From assembly GCA_948844705.1 (NCBI GenBank), contig CAQNVT010000234.1, positions 1 through 5,033 of the forward strand: a stretch of 5,033 nucleotides of DNA, read 5' to 3'. The stretch is from an uncultured Dorea sp. (GTDB taxonomy: Bacteria; Bacillota; Clostridia; Lachnospirales; Lachnospiraceae). Shown here piece by piece: positions 1 through 5,033 of the stretch (the stretch's first letter is position 1; each line of letters opens with the position of its first letter). The notes beneath the pieces are model-generated. The model was not told where the DNA came from. It saw nothing but the letters and a program-made list of their open reading frames with translations, and did no database searches. Both the position numbers and the translations under genes were made by a program.

Positions 1-120
1 ACAATCCCATCCGGCCATAACATAACCCTTCCGTTTCACGTTTTTCGGAATGCGGAGTAATGTTCCGTATTCATAGTATTCTGGCAGTTTTCCGGTTTTT
101 CTCCTTAATACTACTTCTAC
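1..120 (-). other. InlB B-repeat-like (flg_new type) tail of the GH42 frame
   Basis: Residues 627-666 of the GH42 frame should form the small C-terminal beta domain, which usually continues with a phrase like YLFVLNY. Instead the frame reads YEYGTLLRIPKNV and then KRKGYVMAGWD. This fits the pattern of the extracellular InlB B/Listeria-Bacteroides repeat: a 'YG..L..P....R.GY.F.GW' string of about 40 residues. The similarity is judged by eye. It may be a real fusion, a divergent domain C, or sequence from another gene joined here. Confidence 0.45.
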
Positions 121-1998
121 GGTTTCCGGAGCCTCAATAATATCTTTAAAGGGGTGCAGGATCCCGGTATAATCAAAAAGCTGTTTTACGTTTTCACGGG
201 AGAAGGTAGCTCCGAAGTGGAGTACACATCCTTTTCCGAGCTTTCTTTCGGTGAGGGCGGCTTCTCCTTTGTAGTAGCTGTTTTCGTATGCGGCGAGTAC
301 CCTGGTATCGCCGAGCGGGGTGAGGATATCGTTAAATACCGGCATCTCGATCCGGGTGCCGTTAAAATCAGCGGTAACGGCATCCTCTGCGGGGCTTGTG
401 AAGGTAAAATCGCGGATGTCCGTTCCGGTAAGCCCGGCGAACAGACCCGGCTGAGGAAGCATCACGCATTTCCCGTTCATATCCTTGTACCCGGAACGGC
501 AACCAAGAATCAGCGTGCCGCCGTTTTCTACGTATTCTTTCAAAACCTTTATTCTTTCCTTGTTTATAAGAATCGGATGCGGATAGAACATAACCGGATA
601 TTTTGACAGCTCTTCTGCCTCGCTGTCATCCTTAAGGTAGATGATATCATACGGCGTGTGATTCAATTCGGACGCCGCGAAGATCTCTGCCTCGCTTGCG
701 GATGCCACCCGCTCATGCCATGCGTCGACCTCCGTATCCCACTCATTATCGTAATCCTTAAGCAGGGCAAAGGCCGCCGCATTTTCTGCTCCGCAGACAG
801 GATCAAGCTTCTTAAGCTTCTTATAAAAATCCTTTACCTCTTTAAGCTTTCTGTTATCCCGGTTATCATAATCCAGGATTCCATGCCAGTAGATCTCTGT
901 TCCAAAGGTACAGGTTCTCCACCGGAAGAAGGAGATATAGTCTGCTCCCTGTGCCACACTCTGCATTGCCCATAGGGTAAGCTGTCCCGGTCTCGGCGCC
1001 GGACCTTCCATGCGGGTCGTCCATCCGTTTGCTCCCGACTGCTGCTCCATAATTCCAAAATGAGGACATACCGAACGGCTCTCGATCAGATGTCTTGTCC
1101 ATCTGCGGTCATTGAGATCCGTTGCCGTCTTCGGATCTCTGTCCAGGCCGAAGGCGAAGCTGGGATAGGAATCATAGGTAAATACATCCAGCGATTCCTT
1201 CTCCATCTCATGATTATCTACATTCCAGAAGATTCCGTTCGTAGTAATATAGTCTCCCGGCTTAATATATTTTCTGAGAATATCCGCCTGAAGCTTACAG
1301 AACCTGCGCATGCTGTCCGATACAAAACGATAGTAATCCAGATGCAGATGGGGATTGAAGCCCTTATTAAGGACTGTGCGGGGCACATAGATCTGCTCCC
1401 AGTCCGTGTAGGTCTGGTTCCAGAATACCGTCCCCCATGCCGCATTAAGCTTATCCAGCGTTTCGTACTTTTTCTTCAGAAAAACACGGAAGGCCGCCGA
1501 ATCTGCCTCGGAGTAAAACTCGCAGGTCTCACAGTTTAATTCGTTATCGATCTGCCAGCCTGCGACCGCCGGATGCTTTCCGTAATGCTCCGCCTCTTTT
1601 TCTACGATTCTTGCACTGAGCTTCTGATAGACAGGCGAATTATAATTGTAATGTCTCCTTCCGCCGTGCCGGTAGAGTACGCCGTCCTGCGTAGCATTTA
1701 ACACCTCCGGATACTTTTCCGTAAGCCATGCCGGCGGCGTTGCAGTAGGCGTTCCGAAGATGACCTTCATACCCTTTTTATGACACAGGTCAAGAAACTC
1801 GTCAAAAAAAGTAAAATCAAATACGCCTTCTTCCGGCTCCACCTTATTCCATGCAAATTCTGCGATTCGTATTACCGTGATCCCCGCTTCGAGCATCCTG
1901 TCAAGATCCTCTTCCCAGAGAGCCTTGTCCCAGTGCTCCGGATAATAGCAGGTTCCCATCGTCATCTCATTCCACTGAAAATTTTGTTTTTTCCTCAT
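1..1998 (-). CDS. GH42 family beta-galactosidase, 3' end beyond window
   Basis: Hydrolyses terminal beta-D-galactosides from oligosaccharides; no signal peptide is visible, so it is probably cytoplasmic. The frame is open for 666 codons to the left edge. The N-terminal TIM barrel spans about residues 12-395. It carries TCYYPEHW (16-23), RIAEFAWNKVEPEEG (44-58), the acid/base motif WQIDNE (E153), AWGTVFWNQTYTDW (187-200) and the nucleophile motif GIMEQQSG (E318). The middle trimerisation-type domain follows at about 400-620. Only C156 and C159 lie near the acid/base, and the full zinc-binding cysteine set of the Thermus A4 enzyme is absent. I chose the ATG at 1998 because an AGGAGAGGAA site lies just upstream; Met12 and Met14 have poor sites. 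This start lies 32 bp inside trmD in another frame, suggesting translational coupling. About 30-40 residues at the C-terminal end do not look like GH42 domain C. The family call is strong; natural substrate is unknown. Confidence 0.93.
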   Translation of the reverse strand, partial: MRKKQNFQWNEMTMGTCYYPEHWDKALWEEDLDRMLEAGITVIRIAEFAWNKVEPEEGVFDFTFFDEFLDLCHKKGMKVIFGTPTATPPAWLTEKYPEVLNATQDGVLYRHGGRRHYNYNSPVYQKLSARIVEKEAEHYGKHPAVAGWQIDNELNCETCEFYSEADSAAFRVFLKKKYETLDKLNAAWGTVFWNQTYTDWEQIYVPRTVLNKGFNPHLHLDYYRFVSDSMRRFCKLQADILRKYIKPGDYITTNGIFWNVDNHEMEKESLDVFTYDSYPSFAFGLDRDPKTATDLNDRRWTRHLIESRSVCPHFGIMEQQSGANGWTTRMEGPAPRPGQLTLWAMQSVAQGADYISFFRWRTCTFGTEIYWHGILDYDNRDNRKLKEVKDFYKKLKKLDPVCGAENAAAFALLKDYDNEWDTEVDAWHERVASASEAEIFAASELNHTPYDIIYLKDDSEAEELSKYPVMFYPHPILINKERIKVLKEYVENGGTLILGCRSGYKDMNGKCVMLPQPGLFAGLTGTDIRDFTFTSPAEDAVTADFNGTRIEMPVFNDILTPLGDTRVLAAYENSYYKGEAALTERKLGKGCVLHFGATFSRENVKQLFDYTGILHPFKDIIEAPETVEVVLRRKTGKLPEYYEYGTLLRIPKNVKRKGYVMAGWDC

Positions 1999-2776
1999 AG
2001 TTCTTCCTCTCCTCTTCTGCCAGCGCTTTTTCCACTTCCGTAAGCTCAGCCTTTTCAAGAAGGTCCGGCCTTAATCTCGCGGTACGGATCACGGACTGCT
2101 CGCGCCTCCATTTTTCCACATTGGCGTGATGCCCCGAGAGAAGTATATCCGGCACTCTTTTATCATGCCACACCTCCGGCCTCGAATACTGCGGATACTC
2201 CAACAGGCTGTCCTGAAAGCTTTCGAATTCCGCCGACACATCATTGTGAAGTACTCCCGGAACCAGCCTTGCAATGGCATCTACCATAATCATAGCGGGA
2301 AGCTCCCCGCCCGTCAACACATAATCGCCGATCGACACATAATCTGTCACGATTTCTTCCAGCACACGCTCATCGATCCCCTCATAATGGCCGCACAGAA
2401 GGATCAGCTCCTCCTCTTCCGCAAATTCTTCCGCCATCCTCTGGTTAAACGTCCTGCCCTGGGGCGACAGATACACGACCCGGGGCCTTTTCTTTTCCTG
2501 CACTTCTTCCGCCTCCGAAATATGTGCGCCGCCTGTTCTTATCCGTTCTCTTACGGCCTCGTATGCCTGATATACCGGCTCCGCCTGCATCAGCATCCCG
2601 GCTCCGCCTCCGTAGGGATAATCATCCACACTGTTGTGCTTGTTAAATGCATAATCTCTGATATTTACCGCCTCAACCGACAAAATTCCCTTTGCCATGG
2701 CTCGCCCGGTAATACTTGTGTTCAGGCACCCCATGACCATCTCCGGGAATAAGGTCATAATATAAAACCGCATCAT
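1967..2776 (-). CDS. trmD: tRNA (guanine-N1-)-methyltransferase TrmD
   Basis: SPOUT-class methyltransferase that transfers a methyl group from S-adenosylmethionine to N1 of G37 in tRNAs reading CNN-type codons, which prevents +1 frameshifting. The 269-aa frame shows MTLFPEM (7-13), DDYPYGGGAGMLMQ (51-64), LSPQGRTF (103-110), LLCGHYEGIDERV (126-138) and SIGDYVLTGGELPAM (148-162), the last two building the trefoil-knot cofactor site. R170 matches E. coli R154. The residue matching the E. coli general base D169 is E185, in SAEFESF. The protein is longer than most TrmD (about 240-255 aa), and its acidic/basic tail (about 250-269) is written over the GH42 start region. The start at 2776 overlaps the rimM stop as ATGA and has AAAGGA eight bases upstream. 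Met2 at 2773 is an alternative start, giving 268 aa. Confidence 0.98.
   Translation of the reverse strand: MMRFYIMTLFPEMVMGCLNTSITGRAMAKGILSVEAVNIRDYAFNKHNSVDDYPYGGGAGMLMQAEPVYQAYEAVRERIRTGGAHISEAEEVQEKKRPRVVYLSPQGRTFNQRMAEEFAEEEELILLCGHYEGIDERVLEEIVTDYVSIGDYVLTGGELPAMIMVDAIARLVPGVLHNDVSAEFESFQDSLLEYPQYSRPEVWHDKRVPDILLSGHHANVEKWRREQSVIRTARLRPDLLEKAELTEVEKALAEEERKNYEEKTKFSVE
2004..2013 (-). promoter_or_regulatory. Ribosome binding site for the GH42 gene, inside trmD
   Basis: On the minus strand AGGAGAGGAA ends five bases before the ATG at 1998, and its AGGAG core is ten bases away. The site lies entirely in trmD coding sequence, where the same bases encode part of the EEERKN segment. It supports the 1998 start over the internal Met codons. 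Confidence 0.7.
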
Positions 2777-3282
2777 GAGATCAGTCCTTTCATAAGATGC
2801 ACCGTCATTCTCTTCTCCTTTATATCTACCTTAAGAATACACTCCCTGATTGCCGGAAGCAGCACCTCGCCGTAAACAGGGCTGTCAACCACATACACAT
2901 CATTTGCCCCCGTTTCTATAACATCCTTAAATGTTCCAAACCTTTCTCCGTCCTCGGTTACAACCTCCATACCAAGCATATCGGCAATAAAATATTCACC
3001 TTCCGAAAGCGGCACGGCATCCTCTCTCATAACAAACAGAGAACAATGCCTGTACCTTTCGATCTCATTTATATCATCAATCCCCTTAAACTTAAGGATC
3101 ACGAACTGCTTGAAAAACTTCACTCCCTGGACCTCAAGCGTCAGCAGCTCCTTTCCCGTATCAAGAAGAACCTTTTTCAATTCCTTAAAACGTGCGCTGT
3201 CATCTGTCGTAGGGAATACCTTGACCTCTCCCCGCACACCGTGGGTGGACGTGATCACCCCTACCTTAAACATCTTCTCCAT
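2773..3282 (-). CDS. rimM: 16S rRNA processing / 30S maturation factor RimM
   Basis: Assembly factor that binds ribosomal protein S19 and helps mature the 3' (head) domain of the 30S subunit. The 169-aa product has the usual family length. The N-terminal RimM beta-barrel (about 5-88) carries GVITSTHGVRGEVKVFPTTD (8-27) and RF (31-32). The C-terminal PRC-barrel (about 95-169) carries YFIADMLGMEV (97-107), TGANDVYVV (124-132), EVLLPAI (139-145) and a closing VDIKEKRMTVHL segment (152-163). The start at 3282 has AAGGAG seven bases upstream; Met4 is an internal alternative with worse spacing. Its stop overlaps the trmD start in ATGA, the classical rimM-trmD coupling. It is separated from khpA upstream by about 110 bp holding two hairpins, so its level may be set partly independently of rpsP-khpA. 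Confidence 0.97.
   Translation of the reverse strand: MEKMFKVGVITSTHGVRGEVKVFPTTDDSARFKELKKVLLDTGKELLTLEVQGVKFFKQFVILKFKGIDDINEIERYRHCSLFVMREDAVPLSEGEYFIADMLGMEVVTEDGERFGTFKDVIETGANDVYVVDSPVYGEVLLPAIRECILKVDIKEKRMTVHLMKGLIS
2785..2790 (-). promoter_or_regulatory. Ribosome binding site for trmD
   Basis: AAAGGA on the minus strand, eight bases before the ATG at 2776 and eleven before the second ATG at 2773. It lies within the last codons of rimM, so trmD is probably translated by coupling with rimM. The spacing slightly favours the first ATG. Confidence 0.6.
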
Positions 3283-3289
3283 AGATACA

Positions 3290-3295
3290 CTCCTT
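3290..3295 (-). promoter_or_regulatory. Ribosome binding site for rimM
   Basis: AAGGAG on the minus strand, seven bases before the ATG at 3282. It fixes that ATG as the start rather than the Met three codons later. Confidence 0.7.
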
Positions 3296-3337
3296 GCCTT
3301 AAAGCGTCACTTTTTCCATATTTTCCACGATAGAAAT

Positions 3338-3372
3338 AGAGACAGACCCATTTCTCATTCGGGTCTGTCCCC
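3338..3372. repeat. Palindromic hairpin, REP-like, in the khpA-rimM gap
   Basis: GACAGACCC (3341-3349) and GGGTCTGTC (3361-3369) form a perfect 9-bp inverted repeat around an 11-base loop. In minus-strand RNA, G-U, G-C and G-U pairs extend the stem to 12 bp (3338-3349 with 3361-3372). The sequence after the stem in the direction of transcription is AUUUCUAUC, not a clean U run, so it is a poor intrinsic terminator. The GGGGACAGACCC end resembles palindromes that recur across clostridial genomes and are linked to REP-associated transposases. That link is recollection and no second copy lies in the window. An mRNA processing or stabilising stem is the other option. Confidence 0.6.
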
Positions 3373-3376
3373 TTAA

Positions 3377-3390
3377 GTCCGCAAACGGAC
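3377..3390. other. Small hairpin just after the khpA stop
   Basis: GTCCG (3377-3381) and CGGAC (3386-3390) form a 5-bp stem with a 4-base loop. It sits three bases past the khpA stop and four bases before the larger hairpin in transcription order. There is no U run. Together the two stems could protect the 3' end of an rpsP-khpA transcript or dampen readthrough into rimM. Confidence 0.4.
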
Positions 3391-3393
3391 ACG

Positions 3394-3624
3394 TTAATCC
3401 ATAATATCTACAATGACCTTTTTGTCTTCCTTCGCTGCTGCGGCCTTTACGACAGAGCGGATCGCTTTTGCGATGCGTCCCTGCTTTCCGATCACCTTTC
3501 CCATATCGGAATCGGCAACGCGTACCTCAAGAACCATTGTCTTCTTTTCTGTACGCTCATTTACCACAACACTGTCCGGATCGTCAACCAAAGCCTTTGT
3601 GATTACTTCAACTAACTCTTTCAT
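3394..3624 (-). CDS. khpA: KH-domain RNA-binding protein KhpA (YlqC family)
   Basis: Small cytoplasmic RNA-binding protein. In other Firmicutes it pairs with KhpB (Jag/EloR) and affects cell elongation and sRNA or mRNA control. The whole 76-aa product is one KH domain. It has an N-terminal helix (MKELVEVITKAL), a beta strand with alternating charges (about 26-37), then the RNA-binding GxxG loop GKQG (46-49) in MGKVIGKQGRIAKAIR. It closes with a short strand, KKVIVDIMD. The length is the family norm. The start at 3624 has GGAGGT ending nine bases upstream, and the gene follows rpsP after 27 bp, the arrangement standard in Firmicutes. Two hairpins follow its stop. Confidence 0.95.
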   Translation of the reverse strand: MKELVEVITKALVDDPDSVVVNERTEKKTMVLEVRVADSDMGKVIGKQGRIAKAIRSVVKAAAAKEDKKVIVDIMD

Positions 3625-3633
3625 ATGCCCTGC

Positions 3634-3639
3634 ACCTCC
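3634..3639 (-). promoter_or_regulatory. Ribosome binding site for khpA
   Basis: GGAGGT on the minus strand, nine bases before the ATG at 3624, in the 27-bp spacer after rpsP. Confidence 0.7.
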
Positions 3640-3651
3640 GAAGTTTTCTGC

Positions 3652-3897
3652 TTATTTTTCAATGCCTGCTGCTTTGAAAATCTTGCTTACAACTTCTGTC
3701 GGCTGTGCACCGTTGTTCAGCCACTTCTTTGCCGCTTCCTCGTCTACGGAAATTGCGCTTGGCTCCAGATTCGGATCATAAGTACCAATCTCAGCGATAC
3801 ATTTTCCGTCTCTCGGTGATCTGGAATCAGCTACAACGATTCTATAGAAAGGAGCCTTCTTCTGTCCCATTCTTCTTAATCTGATTTTTACTGCCAT
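3652..3897 (-). CDS. rpsP: 30S ribosomal protein S16
   Basis: Primary-binding-type small-subunit protein that stabilises 16S rRNA during 30S assembly. The 81-aa product begins [20 protein letters not shown], the invariant S16 opening. It continues with [11 protein letters not shown] (22-32), EIGTYDPN (36-43) and a C-terminal [15 protein letters not shown] segment (about 56-70). Its length is normal for the shorter clostridial S16. A longer in-frame ATG exists at 3912 and would add MEVKD. I reject it because that ATG sits on top of the GGAGGTG ribosome binding site and S16 proteins start at MAVKIR. It follows ffh by 72 bp and precedes khpA by 27 bp, as in many Firmicutes. Confidence 0.98.
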   Translation of the reverse strand: MAVKIRLRRMGQKKAPFYRIVVADSRSPRDGKCIAEIGTYDPNLEPSAISVDEEAAKKWLNNGAQPTEVVSKIFKAAGIEK

Positions 3898-3903
3898 GTC
3901 TTT

Positions 3904-3910
3904 CACCTCC
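3904..3910 (-). promoter_or_regulatory. Ribosome binding site that decides the rpsP start
   Basis: GGAGGTG on the minus strand, six bases before the ATG at 3897. An upstream in-frame ATG at 3912 overlaps this site, so it cannot use it. The rpsP start is therefore 3897. Confidence 0.85.
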
Positions 3911-3969
3911 ATAAATGATTAGATAAAATTTATATAAAGTGCTTATGCACAATATATCCTATAAGTATC
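3911..3969 (-). promoter_or_regulatory. AT-rich ffh-rpsP spacer, possible weak regulatory stem or promoter
   Basis: The spacer is markedly richer in A and T than its neighbours. It contains GTGC-TTAT-GCAC (3939-3950), a 4-bp stem followed on the minus strand by TTTATATAAATTTTATC. This could be a weak stem plus U-rich stretch that lowers readthrough from ffh, or an rpsP promoter with a TATAAA-like -10. I could not find a well-spaced -35/-10 pair, so this remains tentative. Confidence 0.2.
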
Positions 3970-5031
3970 CTAGAACGGCATCCTGAATCTTCCTTTCTTT
4001 CCGCCCTTCCCGAATTGCTTCATCAGCTTCTTCATCTCGCCGAACTGCTTTACCATCCGGTTGACCTCGCTGATATCCACACCTGCTCCTCTTGCGATCC
4101 TGTGCTTCCGGGACGGATTTAAAATGTCGGGATTCCTCCGCTCCGCAGGTGTCATGGAATAAATGATCGCCTCCATGCGCGCCATGTTCTTTTCCGCCTG
4201 GCTTGTCTGCTCCTCGCTCAAGCCCTTCATCCTGCCCATACCGCCCATGCCGCCAAGTCCCGGCAGCATGCTCATGATACTTCCAAGGCCGCCCATGTTC
4301 TTCATCTGCTTCATACTCTCAAGATAATCCTCGAAATCAAACTGATTCTTTTTCATCTTCTGGGACATCTGACGGGCCTTTTCCTCGTCGATCTCAGCCT
4401 CCGCCTTCTCAATCAGCGTAAGCACGTCTCCCATGCCGAGAATCCTGGACGCCATTCTGTCCGGATAGAACTGCTCCAGATCAGAAAGCTTTTCACCCAT
4501 ACCTACGTACAGAATCGGCTTCCCGGTTACTGCCTTGACAGACAGCGCGGCGCCGCCTCTCGTATCGCCGTCAAGCTTTGTGACGATAACGCCGTCTACA
4601 CCGACCTTTTCGTTAAATTCCTTTGCGACATTTACCGCATCCTGACCGGTCATCGCATCGATCACGAGAATCGTCTGGTGTACCTCCACCGTATCCTTGA
4701 TCTCCTGAAGCTCTGCCATCATATCCTCATCAATATGAAGACGGCCGGCCGTGTCAAGGATCACCGGTGTGTTTCCATGCTTTTTCGCATGCTCAAGGGC
4801 AGCCTTTGCAATATCGGCAGGCTTATGATTCTCTCCCATGGAAAATACTTCCACGCCCTGCTTTTCACCGTTTACCTGCAGCTGCCTGATCGCTGCGGGA
4901 CGGTAAACGTCACAGGCAACAAGGAGAGGCTTTTTCCCTTTTAATTTATATTTTCCCGCCAGCTTTGCGGTCGTTGTTGTAAAATTGCTTCCAGCCGTCT
5001 TTGATAGCTTTCTGCAACTTCTTTGCTGACG
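3970..5031 (-). CDS. ffh: Signal recognition particle GTPase Ffh, 5' part missing
   Basis: SRP54 homologue that binds 4.5S/SRP RNA, captures signal sequences at the ribosome and docks with FtsY. The frame is open to the right edge: 353 codons before the stop, of which the last 336 (from 4980) match Ffh. From the right edge, visible motifs are TTTTAKLAGKY just after the P-loop, DVYRPAAIRQL (41-51), G3 DTAGRLH (93-99), G4 TKLDGD (151-156), RGGAALS (158-164) and GMGEK (177-181). The M domain (about 230-353) has a methionine-rich finger loop, an SRKHRIARGAGV RNA-binding stretch (307-318) and a lysine-rich end. The NG-domain N-terminus and the P-loop are absent: the 17 residues before TTTT do not resemble GLQGAGK. 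Ffh is normally about 450 aa. The GTG at 4854 is internal, not a start. Confidence 0.93.
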   Translation of the reverse strand, partial: RQQRSCRKLSKTAGSNFTTTTAKLAGKYKLKGKKPLLVACDVYRPAAIRQLQVNGEKQGVEVFSMGENHKPADIAKAALEHAKKHGNTPVILDTAGRLHIDEDMMAELQEIKDTVEVHQTILVIDAMTGQDAVNVAKEFNEKVGVDGVIVTKLDGDTRGGAALSVKAVTGKPILYVGMGEKLSDLEQFYPDRMASRILGMGDVLTLIEKAEAEIDEEKARQMSQKMKKNQFDFEDYLESMKQMKNMGGLGSIMSMLPGLGGMGGMGRMKGLSEEQTSQAEKNMARMEAIIYSMTPAERRNPDILNPSRKHRIARGAGVDISEVNRMVKQFGEMKKLMKQFGKGGKKGRFRMPF

Positions 5032-5033
5032 GG
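4981..5033. other. Edge segment that is not recognisably ffh
   Basis: The Ffh frame continues here as RQQRSCRKLSKTAGSNF, where the family has a hydrophobic strand and GLQGAGK. None of the three minus-strand frames restores a P-loop. All three are open across the segment, two of them reading as plausible protein (one SAKKLQKAIKDGWKQF, one SKEVAESYQRRLEAIL). The segment may therefore belong to a different gene joined at about 4980. It is too short to identify. Confidence 0.45.

Noticed and set aside
154..606. Plus-strand open frames over the left third (154-606, 658-975, 1060-1539, 1780-2043)
   Set aside because: All lie opposite the continuous GH42 frame, lack family features, and have no good ribosome binding sites; they are antisense shadows.
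2126..2752. Plus-strand 208-aa frame opposite trmD and 178-aa frame (2797-3333) opposite rimM
   Set aside because: Both mirror highly conserved genes in a fixed frame relation and show His/Cys/Arg-rich composition typical of antisense reading, with no domain recognised.
3301..3321. Six-codon minus-strand mini-ORF (MEKVTL) ahead of rimM
   Set aside because: Too short, no convincing binding site, and no leader-peptide features such as repeated codons linked to an attenuator.
3338..3372. Intrinsic terminator ending an rpsP-khpA unit
   Set aside because: The stem is strong but is followed by AUUUCUAUC on the minus strand and CCCCTTAAG on the plus strand; neither is a U tract.
3652..3912. Longer rpsP starting at 3912 ([10 protein letters not shown]...)
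   Set aside because: That ATG overlaps the GGAGGTG binding site, and S16 proteins begin at MAVKIR.
3970..4854. ffh taken as a complete 294-aa gene with a GTG start at 4854
   Set aside because: Ffh similarity continues upstream to 4980 (DVYRPAAI and the residues after the P-loop), so the GTG is internal.
1..5033. A new defence, CRISPR, retron or mobile system
   Set aside because: No direct-repeat array, transposase, reverse transcriptase, nuclease or toxin-antitoxin signature was seen; apart from the GH42 gene the content is a housekeeping operon.

Overview
The window reads as a piece of a Firmicutes chromosome, most likely Clostridia and close to Lachnospiraceae. The evidence is the conserved order ffh - rpsP - khpA - rimM - trmD, strong GGAGG-type ribosome binding sites, and the wording of the TrmD and GH42 proteins. 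The family assignment comes from remembered sequence style, not from a search. Every convincing gene is on the minus strand, so transcription runs from high to low coordinates. The long plus-strand frames are antisense shadows.

Layout from right to left, in the direction of transcription: (1) ffh, the SRP GTPase, lacks its 5' part. It matches Ffh well from 4980 down to its stop at 3970. Upstream of 4980 the sequence stops looking like Ffh, exactly at the P-loop. (2) A 72-bp AT-rich gap. (3) rpsP, ribosomal protein S16, 81 aa. (4) khpA, a 76-aa KH-domain RNA-binding protein. (5) A gap of about 110 bp with two hairpins, one a near-perfect 12-bp stem that looks like a REP-type palindrome. (6) rimM, a 30S maturation factor, overlapping the next gene by ATGA. 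(7) trmD, the tRNA m1G37 methyltransferase. (8) A GH42 beta-galactosidase gene that starts 32 bp inside trmD and runs off the left edge.

Items 1 to 7 form a classical translation and protein-targeting cluster: SRP targeting, a 30S protein, an RNA chaperone-type KH protein, a 16S/30S assembly factor and a tRNA modification enzyme that guards the reading frame. The GH42 gene is the outsider. The usual gene after trmD is rplS (L19), and here a catabolic glycosidase sits in its place, overlapping trmD and probably translationally coupled to it.

The most notable observations concern the junctions. The Ffh frame loses family similarity at the right edge. The GH42 C-terminus turns into something like an InlB-type beta-grasp repeat at the left edge. 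The trmD/GH42 overlap replaces the expected rplS. These could be true rearrangements, or they could be chimeric ends of a short assembled contig. Nothing in the window looks like a new defence or mobile system, and no tRNA, rRNA, CRISPR or transposase gene was seen.
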